From Natronospira proteinivora (GTDB taxonomy: Bacteria > Pseudomonadota > Gammaproteobacteria > Natronospirales > Natronospiraceae): 64,000 nucleotides of DNA. The notes under the pieces are model-generated. The model saw nothing but the letters and a program-made list of their open reading frames with translations. It was not told the DNA's origin and did no database searches. Below are positions 1 through 9,145 of the stretch, in pieces. The translations under genes and the position numbers were made by a program. Within the stretch, counting starts at the first letter, position 1. Each line of letters starts with the position of its first letter. The stretch is from positions 1,240,001 to 1,304,000 of the forward strand of contig NZ_JALJYF010000001.1 in assembly GCF_024170465.1 (NCBI RefSeq), read 5' to 3'.

Positions 1-1128
1 CTGAGCCTGGGTCTCAATGCCGGCCTAGGCAACTTCGGTGTCACCACCATGCAGATCCTCATCCCGCTGGTGATGACCATGGCTGTATTTGGCGCCCTGT
101 CCGGCTCCCCCATGAGCTTGGAAAGTTCCAGCGGTACGCTGATCGGTCGCATTGAAGCCGGCACCGACACCTGGATACAGAATGCCGGTCTACTCTGGGT
201 GATACTGCTTATCCCCGTCAGCATTGCCGCCTGGTTCGGCATGAACAATCTACGCACGGTCACCCCGGCTCCCGGCCATCCCGTCACGGCCTTCGGCAAG
301 ATTCTGGGACTTTACGGGGTGGGCTTCCTGGCAGCCGCCGTTGGCTTGTGGCTGTTCCTGCCACAACCGGTGGGCCTGGGCGTGCTAAACATGTGGATTG
401 CCCTGCCGCTGATCGTGCTGCTGACCCTGGGAATAATGAAGCTCATCCCCGGTGCCATACAGACGAACCTGAATAAGCAGTTCGTGATCTTCAAGGATCG
501 GCACAACTGGGCCATGACGGTGCTTTATATCGCCACATTTGGCTCCTTCATCGGTTTTTCCGCTGCCCTGCCTTTGTCCATCGAAGTCATCTTCGGGCAA
601 ATGATGGAGAACGGTGAACGGGTATCAAACCCAGATGGACCCAGCGCGCTGACCTATGCCTGGATTGCACCTTTCATTGGTGCTCTGATCCGGCCGGTGG
701 GGGGATGGCTCTCCGACCGCTTCGGTGGTGCGCTAATCACTCAGATCATGCTTGCCGTCATGGTCCTGGCCTCACTCGCCGTGGGTTGGGTGATGCTGCA
801 GGCCTATTATTCGGAATCACCCCAGGATTGGTTCTGGTCTTTCCTTGGTCTATTCCTGGTCATCTTCGCCGCCGCCGGCATTGGCAACGGCTCCACTTTC
901 CGTTCCATCGGCGTGATGTTCGACCAGACACTGAAGGGCCCCGTCCTGGGGTGGACCTCGGCCATTGGTGCCTATGGTGCCTTTCTTGCCCCGCGGGTCA
1001 TGGGCGAACAGATTGAGGCGGGCAGTCCCGAGATTGCCCTTTATGCCTTTGCCGCCTTTTATGCCCTCTGCCTGGTCATTAACTGGTGGTTTTACCTTCG
1101 CAAGAACGCTTACATCAAAAATCCCTAA
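1..1128 (+). CDS. narK: NarK-type nitrate/nitrite transporter (5' end missing)
   Basis: Inner-membrane major facilitator protein that brings nitrate in and/or exchanges it for nitrite. The frame is open from base 1, so the N-terminus lies outside the window and about 375 residues are visible. The nitrate signature NAGLGNFGV is encoded at about bases 16-42, and a second one, GIGNGSTFR, lies near bases 874-900. An RPVGGWLSDR loop typical of this family sits near 690-720. Several hydrophobic helices follow one another. It ends 105 bp before narG in the same orientation, so it is probably part of the nar transcription unit. The promoter cannot be judged because it is outside the window. The substrate class is confident; symport versus antiport cannot be decided. 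Confidence 0.93.
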   Translation: MSLGLNAGLGNFGVTTMQILIPLVMTMAVFGALSGSPMSLESSSGTLIGRIEAGTDTWIQNAGLLWVILLIPVSIAAWFGMNNLRTVTPAPGHPVTAFGKILGLYGVGFLAAAVGLWLFLPQPVGLGVLNMWIALPLIVLLTLGIMKLIPGAIQTNLNKQFVIFKDRHNWAMTVLYIATFGSFIGFSAALPLSIEVIFGQMMENGERVSNPDGPSALTYAWIAPFIGALIRPVGGWLSDRFGGALITQIMLAVMVLASLAVGWVMLQAYYSESPQDWFWSFLGLFLVIFAAAGIGNGSTFRSIGVMFDQTLKGPVLGWTSAIGAYGAFLAPRVMGEQIEAGSPEIALYAFAAFYALCLVINWWFYLRKNAYIKNP

Positions 1129-1233
1129 TCCCGGGAAACATGAGATGCCTATAGAGATACTTGAAACCATAACGTTGGGTCATGAGCCCGCCAACGCGCC
1201 TGACGGGCAAAGCAGCCTGCAAGGAGTCACAGC

Positions 1234-4200
1234 ATGAGTCACTTTCTCGACAATCTGACCTTCTTTCGACGTGAGAAGGAGCCGTTTTCCGACGGTCACG
1301 GCATCAAAACCGATGAAAGCCGTCGCTGGGAGGACAGCTACCGTTCTCGCTGGCAGCATGACCGCATTGTGCGCTCCACCCACGGGGTGAACTGCACCGG
1401 GTCCTGTTCCTGGAAGATTTACGTAAAAAACGGTCTGGTGACCTGGGAAACCCAGCAGACCGATTACCCGCGTACCCGGCCCGGTTTGCCCAACCACGAA
1501 CCCCGCGGCTGTGCCCGGGGCGCCAGCTACTCCTGGTACATCTACAGTGCCAACCGGGTGAAATTCCCCATGATCCGCCGGGTGCTTTTGGAACTGTGGC
1601 GGGAGGCCCGTCAACAGCACAAGGATGCCGTGGATGCCTGGCAATCCATTGTGGAAGACCCGGAAAAAGCGAAAAGCTATAAGTCCCGGCGTGGCCTGGG
1701 CGGATTTGTGCGGGCTGACTGGCTTGAGGTCAATGAGATCATTGCCGCGGCCAATGTCTACACCGCCAAGCAATATGGCCCGGACCGGATCATTGGCTTC
1801 TCCCCTATTCCGGCCATGTCCATGGTCAGCTATGCCGCCGGTACCCGCTACCTGTCGCTGATTGGCGGCACCTGCATGAGCTTCTATGACTGGTACTGCG
1901 ATCTGCCGCCGGCCTCTCCCCAGACCTGGGGCGAACAAACCGACGTGCCGGAATCCGCCGACTGGTTCAATTCCACCTTCCTGATGATGTGGGGCTCCAA
2001 CGTACCCCAGACTCGGACACCGGATGCCCACTACATGACCGAGGCCCGCTACCGCGGCACCAAGACGGTCACGGTGACCCCGGATTATTCCGAAGCCTCC
2101 AAGTTTGGTGACATCTGGCTCAACCCCAAACAGGGCACCGACTCGGCTCTGGCCATGGCTCTGGGGCATGTGATCCTCAAGGAATGGCATGTGGAGGGCA
2201 AGAGCGAATACTTTGATGACTATGTCCGCCGTTACACCGACCTGCCCGGCCTGGTGATGCTGGAGGAAAAAGACGGCCGCATGGTCCCGGGCCGCTATCT
2301 GCGTGCTTCGGATATGGATGCCAATCTCGGCCAGGACAATAACCCGGAATGGAAGACCCTGGTACGGGACGAAAATAGCGGCAACATCGTCGCCCCCCAA
2401 GGCTCCATCGGTTTCCGCTGGGGTGAGAAGGACCGGCGCTGGAATCTGGAATCCCTGGATGCCGAGGGCAAGGAAATCAAGCCCAAGCTCACCGAGATCA
2501 AGGACAGTGACGAAGTCGTCACCGTCGGCTTCCCTTACTTCGGCGGCGGCGGCAATGCTCACTGGAGCCATACCGACCACGAAACGGTTCAGCTTCGCAA
2601 CGTGCCGACCCGGAAAGTGACGCTGGCCGATGGCAGCGAAATCCGAGTTGCTACCGTATTCGACCTGATGGTGGCCAACTACGGCATCGACCGTGGCCTG
2701 GGTGGCGGCAATGTGGCTTCAAGTTACGACGACGATCTCCCCTATACCCCGGCCTGGCAGGAAGCCATCACCGGCGTGCCCCGGGAGAAGGTCATCGCCG
2801 TGGCCCAGCAGTTCGCCGAGAACGCCCACAAGACCCAGGGCAAGTCCATGATTATTATCGGTGCCGCCATGAACCACTGGTACCACATGGACATGAACTA
2901 CCGTGGCGTAATCAAGATGCTGATGATGTGTGGCTGCATCGGCGTCAGCGGGGGTGGTTGGGCCCACTATGTGGGTCAGGAAAAACTGCGCCCGCAAAGC
3001 GGCTGGACACCCCTGGCCTTTGCTCTGGACTGGGCCCGCCCGCCCCGGCAGATGAACTCCACCTCCTTCTTCTACAACCACACCAGTCAGTGGCGGCATG
3101 AGAGGTTGGAGATTGGTGAAGTGCTCTCCCCTCTGGCCAATGCAGCCGACTTCCAGGGGCATATGATCGACTTCAATGTGCGGGCCGAACGCATGGGCTG
3201 GTTGCCTTCCGCGCCCCAGCTGAGTCGAAACCCCTTGAACATCGGTCGGGAAGCCAAAGAGGCCGGTGTGGATCCGAAGGATTATCTGCTGGACCAAATC
3301 AAATCCGGCAAGACCGGCTTTGCCTGTGAAGACCCGGACAACCCGGCCAACTTCCCGCGCAATATGTTCGTCTGGCGCTCCAATCTGCTGGGGTCCTCTG
3401 GCAAGGGTCACGAGTACTTCCTCAAGTACCTGCTGGGCACGGAGAATGGGCTCCAGAACAAGGACCTCGGGAACGAGACGGACAAACATCCCCAGGAAGT
3501 GAAGTGGCGCGAAGCGGCCCAGGGCAAACTGGATCTGCTAACCACGCTGGACTTCCGCATGTCCACCACCTGCATGTACTCGGACATCGTCCTGCCCACG
3601 GCCACCTGGTACGAGAAGGATGATCTGAACACCTCCGACATGCATCCCTTCATACATCCGCTCACCGCGGCAGTGGACCCAGCCTGGGAGTCCCGCTCCG
3701 ACTGGGATATCTACAAGGGCATTGCCAAAACCTTCGCCAAGCTGGTCCCCGGACACCTGGGCAAGGAAACCGATGTGGTCACCGTACCGTTGATGCATGA
3801 CTCGCCAGCGGAACTGGCCCAAGCCCTGGACGTGAAGGATTGGAAGAAAGGCGAATGTGAACCGATCCCCGGCAAAACCATGCCCAACATCGTCGCCGTC
3901 GAGCGGGATTACGAGGCAACCTTTGATCGCTTCACCGCACTCGGCCCATTGATGGAGTCGGCCGGCAACAACGGCAAGGGCATGGCTTGGGACACCAAGG
4001 ACGAGGTCAAGGCTCTGGGCGATCTGAACGGTCGTCAACTGAAAGGGGCCGCCAAAGGGCAACCCAAAATCGAGACGGCGGTGGATGCCTCAGAGACCAT
4101 CCTCATGCTCGCACCGGAAACCAATGGCCGGGTGGCCATGAAGGCCTGGGAAGCACTGAGCAAGAACACCGGGCGCAAGCACACCCACTTGGTGGAAGGC

Positions 4201-4980
4201 CATGCAGCGGAGAAAATCCGTTTCCATGATCTCAAGGCCCAGCCCAGAAAAATCTACACCTCTCCCATCTGGTCCGGTATCGAATCGGAAAAGGTCAGCT
4301 ACAACGCCGGCTGGACCAACATCAATGAGCTGATCCCGTGGCGCACCCTCACCGGCCGCCAGCAGTTCTACCAGGATCACAGCTGGATGCGGGCCTTCGG
4401 GGAACAGCTTTGTGTCTACAAGCCGCCGGTGGATCTCAAGACCACCGATGCCATGGAGAACAAGCGATCCAATGGCAATAAGGAAATCGTGTTGAACTTC
4501 ATCACCCCGCACCAAAAATGGGGTATTCACAGTACCTACACCGATAACCTGTTGATGCTGACCCTGTCACGCGGTGGGCCCATTGTCTGGATCAGTGAAG
4601 TGGACGCCGCCAAGGCCGACATCAAGGACAACGACTGGATCGAGGCCTTCAACATCAACGGGGCCATCACGGCACGTGCGGTGGTCAGCCAACGTGTCCC
4701 GGAAGGTATGTCCATGATGTATCACGCTCAGGAGAAGATCGTGAACACGCCCGGGTCGGAAATCACCGGCATGCGAGGCGGGATACATAACTCCGTCACC
4801 CGTACGGTGCTCAAGCCGACTCATATGATCGGGGGCTACGCCCAGCAGAGTTATTTCTTTAATTACCACGGAACCGTCGGCGCCAACCGGGATGAGTTCA
4901 TCATTGTCCGAAAAATGGACAAGGTGGACTGGATGGATGGCGAAGACACCGGCGATGCCATGTATGTGGAGGGTGCCTGA
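1234..4980 (+). CDS. narG: Respiratory nitrate reductase alpha subunit NarG
   Basis: Catalytic molybdenum bis-MGD subunit of the membrane-bound quinol:nitrate oxidoreductase, reducing nitrate to nitrite on the cytoplasmic side. The 1248-residue length matches the family. The FS0 cluster motif is present as H50, C54, C58 and C93. D223, in the motif YCDLPPASPQTWGEQ, corresponds to the aspartate molybdenum ligand (Asp222) of Escherichia coli NarG. The ATG is preceded by AAGGAG. No Tat signal is visible, as expected for NarG facing the cytoplasm. The stop codon overlaps the narH start by one base (TGATG), indicating translational coupling. The gene looks intact. Confidence 0.98.
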   Translation: MSHFLDNLTFFRREKEPFSDGHGIKTDESRRWEDSYRSRWQHDRIVRSTHGVNCTGSCSWKIYVKNGLVTWETQQTDYPRTRPGLPNHEPRGCARGASYSWYIYSANRVKFPMIRRVLLELWREARQQHKDAVDAWQSIVEDPEKAKSYKSRRGLGGFVRADWLEVNEIIAAANVYTAKQYGPDRIIGFSPIPAMSMVSYAAGTRYLSLIGGTCMSFYDWYCDLPPASPQTWGEQTDVPESADWFNSTFLMMWGSNVPQTRTPDAHYMTEARYRGTKTVTVTPDYSEASKFGDIWLNPKQGTDSALAMALGHVILKEWHVEGKSEYFDDYVRRYTDLPGLVMLEEKDGRMVPGRYLRASDMDANLGQDNNPEWKTLVRDENSGNIVAPQGSIGFRWGEKDRRWNLESLDAEGKEIKPKLTEIKDSDEVVTVGFPYFGGGGNAHWSHTDHETVQLRNVPTRKVTLADGSEIRVATVFDLMVANYGIDRGLGGGNVASSYDDDLPYTPAWQEAITGVPREKVIAVAQQFAENAHKTQGKSMIIIGAAMNHWYHMDMNYRGVIKMLMMCGCIGVSGGGWAHYVGQEKLRPQSGWTPLAFALDWARPPRQMNSTSFFYNHTSQWRHERLEIGEVLSPLANAADFQGHMIDFNVRAERMGWLPSAPQLSRNPLNIGREAKEAGVDPKDYLLDQIKSGKTGFACEDPDNPANFPRNMFVWRSNLLGSSGKGHEYFLKYLLGTENGLQNKDLGNETDKHPQEVKWREAAQGKLDLLTTLDFRMSTTCMYSDIVLPTATWYEKDDLNTSDMHPFIHPLTAAVDPAWESRSDWDIYKGIAKTFAKLVPGHLGKETDVVTVPLMHDSPAELAQALDVKDWKKGECEPIPGKTMPNIVAVERDYEATFDRFTALGPLMESAGNNGKGMAWDTKDEVKALGDLNGRQLKGAAKGQPKIETAVDASETILMLAPETNGRVAMKAWEALSKNTGRKHTHLVEGHAAEKIRFHDLKAQPRKIYTSPIWSGIESEKVSYNAGWTNINELIPWRTLTGRQQFYQDHSWMRAFGEQLCVYKPPVDLKTTDAMENKRSNGNKEIVLNFITPHQKWGIHSTYTDNLLMLTLSRGGPIVWISEVDAAKADIKDNDWIEAFNINGAITARAVVSQRVPEGMSMMYHAQEKIVNTPGSEITGMRGGIHNSVTRTVLKPTHMIGGYAQQSYFFNYHGTVGANRDEFIIVRKMDKVDWMDGEDTGDAMYVEGA

Positions 4981-6530
4981 TGAGAATTCGTGCGCAAATC
5001 GGCAAGGTCCTGAACCTGGACAAGTGCATTGGCTGTCACACCTGTTCGGTGACCTGCAAAAACGTCTGGACCTCCCGCGAAGGCATGGAATATGCCTGGT
5101 TCAATAACGTGGAGACCAAACCCGGCATCGGTTATCCCAAGGAGTGGGAAAACCAGGACCGCTGGAACGGCGGCTGGGTTCGTAAATCCAACGGAAAGAT
5201 TGAACCCAAGATCGGCGGACGCTGGCGGATTCTGGCCAATATCTTTGCCAATCCGGACATGCCGGGCATCGATGATTACTACGAGCCCTGGGACTACGAC
5301 TACGCCTTCCTGCAGAACGCGCCGGATGCCAAGACCATGCCCACGGCCCGGCCCCGCTCAGCCATCACCGGCAAGCGGATGCAGAAGATTGAATGGGGTC
5401 CCAACTGGGAGGAAATCCTGGGCACGGAATTCAAGCACCGGTCCAAGGATTACAACTTCGAGGGTATCCAAAAGGAAATCTACGGGCAGTTCGAAAACAC
5501 CTTCATGATGTATCTTCCCCGCCTGTGCGAGCATTGCCTCAACCCCACCTGTGTGGCGTCCTGTCCTTCCGGGGCCATCTATAAGCGGGAAGAGGACGGC
5601 ATTGTCCTGATCGACCAGGAAAAGTGCCGCGGTTGGCGCATGTGCGTCTCCGGCTGCCCCTACAAGAAGATTTACTACAACTGGAAGACCGGCAAGTCGG
5701 AGAAATGTACCTTCTGCTACCCCCGGATTGAGGTGGGTGAGCCCACGGTCTGTTCGGAAACCTGTGTGGGCCGGATTCGCTATCTGGGTGTCATGCTTTA
5801 TGACGCCGACCAGATCGAAAAAGCGGCCAGCACGCCCAATGAACAGGACCTTTACGAGGCCCAGCTGGATGTATTCCTGGATCCCCATGATCCGGAGATC
5901 ATCGCCGAAGCCCGCAAGCAGGGTATCCCGGACAACTGGCTGGAAGCCGCCCAACAGTCACCGGTCTACAAGATGGCCATGGACTGGAAAGTTGCCTTCC
6001 CCCTGCACCCGGAATACCGGACCCTGCCCATGGTCTGGTACTGCCCGCCCCTGTCACCCATCCAGTCGGCAGCAGACGCAGGCAAAATCGGCTACAACGG
6101 CGAGATTCCGGATGTGGATGCCCTGCGTATTCCTGTCCGTTATCTCGCCAACATGCTGACGGCGGGGGAAGAGGCGCCGGTGATTCACGCCATGGAACGG
6201 ATGCTGGCCATGCGGGCCTTCATGCGCTCCCGCCATGTGGATGGTGTGGAAAACGTCGAGGTCCTGGAACGGGTGGGTCTGGATGTGGAAACGGTGGAGG
6301 ACATGTATCGCTACATGGCCATTGCTGACTATGAAGACCGTTTTGTCATCCCCACCAACAAGCGGGAAAAATCCGAATCCATCTATGACGGGATCAGTGA
6401 GCGCGGTGGCTGTGGCTTTAGCTTCGGCGGCGGCTGCGATGCCGGGCATAGTGATCCGGATGTCTTCGGCGGCAAGCCCACAACCCAGCGCAAGTTCTTC
6501 CCCATCAAGGCCGACCGGGAGAAAGCATAA
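4980..6530 (+). CDS. narH: Respiratory nitrate reductase beta subunit NarH
   Basis: Iron-sulfur electron-transfer subunit linking NarI haems to NarG. The N-terminal cluster motif has C16, C19, C22 and C26, the same positions as in E. coli. Later motifs include CEHCLNPTCVASCPSG, and CRGWRMCVSGCP, in which tryptophan replaces one cysteine, as usual for the [3Fe-4S] cluster of this family. Length is 516 residues, in the family range. The gene overlaps the narG stop by one base and ends two bases before narJ, so narGHJ is tightly coupled. The C-terminus has a short Gly/Cys-rich stretch, GGCGFSFGGGCDAG, also seen in relatives. Confidence 0.98.
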   Translation: MRIRAQIGKVLNLDKCIGCHTCSVTCKNVWTSREGMEYAWFNNVETKPGIGYPKEWENQDRWNGGWVRKSNGKIEPKIGGRWRILANIFANPDMPGIDDYYEPWDYDYAFLQNAPDAKTMPTARPRSAITGKRMQKIEWGPNWEEILGTEFKHRSKDYNFEGIQKEIYGQFENTFMMYLPRLCEHCLNPTCVASCPSGAIYKREEDGIVLIDQEKCRGWRMCVSGCPYKKIYYNWKTGKSEKCTFCYPRIEVGEPTVCSETCVGRIRYLGVMLYDADQIEKAASTPNEQDLYEAQLDVFLDPHDPEIIAEARKQGIPDNWLEAAQQSPVYKMAMDWKVAFPLHPEYRTLPMVWYCPPLSPIQSAADAGKIGYNGEIPDVDALRIPVRYLANMLTAGEEAPVIHAMERMLAMRAFMRSRHVDGVENVEVLERVGLDVETVEDMYRYMAIADYEDRFVIPTNKREKSESIYDGISERGGCGFSFGGGCDAGHSDPDVFGGKPTTQRKFFPIKADREKA

Positions 6531-6532
6531 CC

Positions 6533-7270
6533 ATGTTGACCTTAAGAGTGTTATCACGATTAATGGCCTACCCCACGGAAGAAACCGTGGCGGCCGGCCC
6601 GGAAATGCGGGAAGTGCTGGAGCGGGAAAACAAGCTGGGGGGCGAATGCCACCAAGCCCTGCACCGCTTCATCCAGCGTCTGGAGCAGACCCCGCTGATG
6701 AAGTTGCAGGAAGAATATGTCGCCCTCTTTGACCGGGGGCGGCATCTTTCCCTGCATCTCTTCGAGCATGTGCACGGCGAGTCCCGCGACCGGGGCCAGG
6801 CCATGGTGGAGTTGATCAACTACTACCGGGAATGCGGCCTGGAGCTGGATGCCCATGAGTTGCCGGACTACCTGCCCCTGCTATTGGAATTCCTTTCCAC
6901 CCGGGACCGGGACGAAATCAATGCGCTGTTGGCCGATGCCATGGCAGTGATCGTCCTCCTGGGGGCCCGCCTGCGGGAACGGGAATCGGACTACACAGCC
7001 CTCTTCGATGCACTGGTGGAAATCGGTGGCGAACCCGCCGAAGCCGAGGCCATGCGCGAACAGGCCGCCAAGGAAGGGCCGGATGAAGCCATCACCAAGA
7101 TGGACGAAATCTGGGAGGAAGAACAGGTGACCTTCATGGCCAACACCAACCCGGCCGAGTCCGGCGAAGGCTGCCCCATCTCCCAGACCGGAAAACCGCA
7201 ACAGGAAGTCCCCATTCAGTGGATGGACAAACCTGGAACATCCCATCCGGACGGCGCAGGCCGTAACTGA
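6533..7270 (+). CDS. narJ: Nitrate reductase assembly chaperone NarJ
   Basis: Cytoplasmic chaperone of the NarJ/TorD family, needed for molybdenum cofactor insertion and maturation of NarGH before membrane docking; it is not part of the final enzyme. The 245-residue protein is predominantly helical and carries family features such as LMAYPTEE near the N-terminus, LFDRGRHLSLHLFEHVHGES around residues 64-83, and the segment YLPLLLEFLS. The ATG lies two bases after the narH stop. The C-terminal 40 residues are polar and probably disordered. Its position between narH and narI is the standard narGHJI order. Confidence 0.96.
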   Translation: MLTLRVLSRLMAYPTEETVAAGPEMREVLERENKLGGECHQALHRFIQRLEQTPLMKLQEEYVALFDRGRHLSLHLFEHVHGESRDRGQAMVELINYYRECGLELDAHELPDYLPLLLEFLSTRDRDEINALLADAMAVIVLLGARLRERESDYTALFDALVEIGGEPAEAEAMREQAAKEGPDEAITKMDEIWEEEQVTFMANTNPAESGEGCPISQTGKPQQEVPIQWMDKPGTSHPDGAGRN

Positions 7271-7287
7271 CAGTCGGAGGAAGCATC

Positions 7288-7971
7288 ATGGAAATCTATT
7301 TTAATCAGTTACTCTTCGGTGTCCTGCCCTATCTCGCCGGGTCCGTCTTCCTGCTGGGATCGCTGCTGCGCTATGAGCGGGGCCAATACACTTGGCGGGC
7401 CATGTCCAGCCAAACCCTGAGCAACACGGCGACCTTCCGCTGGGGCAGCATCCTCTTCCATGTGGGGATCATCCTGCTGTTCTTCGGTCACCTGTTCGGC
7501 CTGCTCACGCCCCAATGGTTGTATCAGGCCCTGGGCCTGAGCACGGCGGTCAAGCAGCAAATCGCCATCGCCGCAGGGGGATTCTTCGGCATGGTCTGTC
7601 TCATCGGCATGACCATCCTGATCTGGCGCCGCCTGTTCAATGAGCGTGTTCGGGTCAACAGCGCCCGGGCGGATACCTTTATTCTGGTATTGCTTTATCT
7701 GCAATTGCTCACCGGGCTGGCTACCATTCTTGTATCCATTGATCATCCAGAAGGCTACGTCATGGTGCAGCTGGGTAACTGGGCCCAATCCATCGTCACC
7801 TTCCAGGCCGGTGCCTGGGAATATGTGGTGGATGTGCACTGGATCTACAAGCTCCATATGTTCTTAGGGATGATCATGTTCACCGCCTTCCCCTTCAGCC
7901 GTCTGGTTCACATCTGGAGCTGGCCGGTGGGCTATCTGCGGAGGGCTTATCAGGTTGTCCGCGCTCGCTGA
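7288..7971 (+). CDS. narI: Respiratory nitrate reductase gamma subunit NarI
   Basis: Membrane cytochrome b subunit that oxidises quinol at the periplasmic side and passes electrons to NarH. It has 227 residues and five hydrophobic helices. Candidate haem ligands are H58 and H68 in the second helix and H190 and H208 in the last two. Their spacing (10 and 18) equals that of the E. coli ligands His56/His66 and His187/His205. A good ribosome-binding site (CGGAGGAAG) precedes the ATG, 17 bases after narJ. It is the last structural subunit gene. A long inverted repeat follows in the 187-bp gap before the isomerase gene. Confidence 0.97.
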   Translation: MEIYFNQLLFGVLPYLAGSVFLLGSLLRYERGQYTWRAMSSQTLSNTATFRWGSILFHVGIILLFFGHLFGLLTPQWLYQALGLSTAVKQQIAIAAGGFFGMVCLIGMTILIWRRLFNERVRVNSARADTFILVLLYLQLLTGLATILVSIDHPEGYVMVQLGNWAQSIVTFQAGAWEYVVDVHWIYKLHMFLGMIMFTAFPFSRLVHIWSWPVGYLRRAYQVVRAR

Positions 7972-7987
7972 GCGCGGACAACAGCCT

Positions 7988-8136
7988 CAAGCTTCAAGCC
8001 GCAAGCTCCAAGCTGGTTTTCCCGGCACTTGAGCTTTGCGATTGTAGAAAACGAGTCGATACCGAGAAGTTTCTAAAGACAACGAACAGGAACAGCCGAC
8101 AGTCTGCTTGTAGCTTGCGGCTTGAAGCTTGTAGCT
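7988..8136. repeat. Inverted repeat between narI and the isomerase gene
   Basis: The 20-base arm CAAGCTTCAAGCCGCAAGCT at 7988-8007 is perfectly complementary to bases 8112-8131. The two arms are separated by 104 bases, and both continue into further AAGCT/AGCTT units to 8014 and 8136. In RNA this would make a long stem separating narGHJI from downstream genes. Similar AAGCTT-plus-GCCGCAAG palindromes occur as dispersed intergenic repeats in gammaproteobacteria (general knowledge). Its role as a processing or attenuation element is an inference. Confidence 0.8.
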
Positions 8137-8158
8137 GAAAAACCGGAGGTTTTTCAAA

Positions 8159-8974
8159 ATGACAATACAAATGCACAACCCTCGCGCCAACTCGGCCGAC
8201 ATCCATGTCAATGGCCGGGTGGTTTCCGAAGACAGTATCAACCGGGAAGTCCAGTACCACCCAGCGGCCAGCCTCCGTGAGGCCCGTCGCCGGGCAGCCA
8301 CGGCCCTGGTGGTGCGAGAGCTTTTGCTGGACGAGGCCGAGCGTCAGGGCCTGGATGAGCAGAACCGGGAAGGCGAGGAAACGCGTGAAGAAGCCTTGAT
8401 CCGACAGTTACTGGACAAGGCCGTGGAACGCCCGGAACCCTCGGATGCCGACTGCCGACAATGGTTCGAGGCCAATCGGGAAAAGCTCCGCACTCCGGAC
8501 CAGCACGAGGTCTCTCATATCCTGCTGCCAGCACCGCCGGACGATGCCGAAGCCCGGGCAGAAGCCCAGAAAAAGGCCAAGGAACTGATTGGGCAATTGC
8601 AGGGGGACAAAAGTAGCTTCCTGAGCCTGGCCCGCGAGCATTCCCTCTGCCCATCGGCGGAAGAAGGCGGACACCTTGGCGTGATTGGCAAGGGGCAGAC
8701 CACGCCTGAGTTCGAACGGGCGCTCTCCCGCCTGCCCGTGGGCCAGGTGGCCGAGTATCCGGTGGAAACCCGCTTCGGCTATCACGTGGTACTGATCCAC
8801 CGGCGGGATGAAGGGCGACCACTAAGCTACGAAGAGGCCCTGCCCCAGATCGAAACCTATCTGGTGGAATCGGTATATCGTCGGGCGGTGAGCCAATACA
8901 TCTCCATCCTGGCCGGCCAGGCGAAGATCGAAGGCATCGACCTGGACGCCGCCACTTCTCCATTGGTTCAATGA
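8159..8974 (+). CDS. Parvulin-type peptidyl-prolyl isomerase (nar-associated, NifM-like)
   Basis: Predicted peptidyl-prolyl cis/trans isomerase assisting protein folding. A helical N-terminal half of about 110 residues is followed by a PpiC/rotamase domain at about 115-220, with motifs HEVSHILL, REHSLCPSAEEGGHLGVIGKGQ and the terminal FGYHVVLIHRR. There is no signal peptide, so it should act in the cytoplasm, like NifM of nitrogenase. A parvulin at the end of nar operons is common in proteobacteria, and the placement suggests help in folding nitrate reductase (inference). The ATG is preceded by CCGGAGGTTTTTCAAA. Length is 271 residues. Confidence 0.9.
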   Translation: MTIQMHNPRANSADIHVNGRVVSEDSINREVQYHPAASLREARRRAATALVVRELLLDEAERQGLDEQNREGEETREEALIRQLLDKAVERPEPSDADCRQWFEANREKLRTPDQHEVSHILLPAPPDDAEARAEAQKKAKELIGQLQGDKSSFLSLAREHSLCPSAEEGGHLGVIGKGQTTPEFERALSRLPVGQVAEYPVETRFGYHVVLIHRRDEGRPLSYEEALPQIETYLVESVYRRAVSQYISILAGQAKIEGIDLDAATSPLVQ

Positions 8975-8984
8975 GGGTGGATCT

Positions 8985-9116
8985 CACGCAAAGACGCTAA
9001 GACGCAAATTAATTCTCTTATAAACACCTCGTAGGAGCGGATTTATCCGCGATTGACCATCGGATGGCACAAGGCCGGCTTAGGGTCCCTAATCGCGGAT
9101 GGAATCCGCTCCTACG
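8985..9116. repeat. REP-type palindrome 1 with preceding tandem module
   Basis: Bases 9030-9116 form an imperfect palindrome: a left arm CGTAGGAGCGGATTTATCCG and a right arm ending ATCCGCTCCTACG, with inner complementary ATTs and GCGATT/AATCGC segments. This is the GTAGGAGCG...CGCTCCTAC class of REP sequences known from Pseudomonas and related bacteria. Immediately upstream, 8985-9008, is a purine-rich tandem CACGCAAAGACG/CTAAGACGCAAA. It lies between the isomerase gene and the 146-residue unknown gene. No REP-associated transposase is in the window. Confidence 0.85.
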
Positions 9117-9145
9117 GGGGAACATTAGGCCGCTTAAGGGTACAT

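Noticed and set aside
1180-2580. Long open frame on the minus strand inside narG
   Set aside because: It is a shadow of narG: the codon bias of the true gene keeps the antisense frame open, and the predicted protein has no family features.
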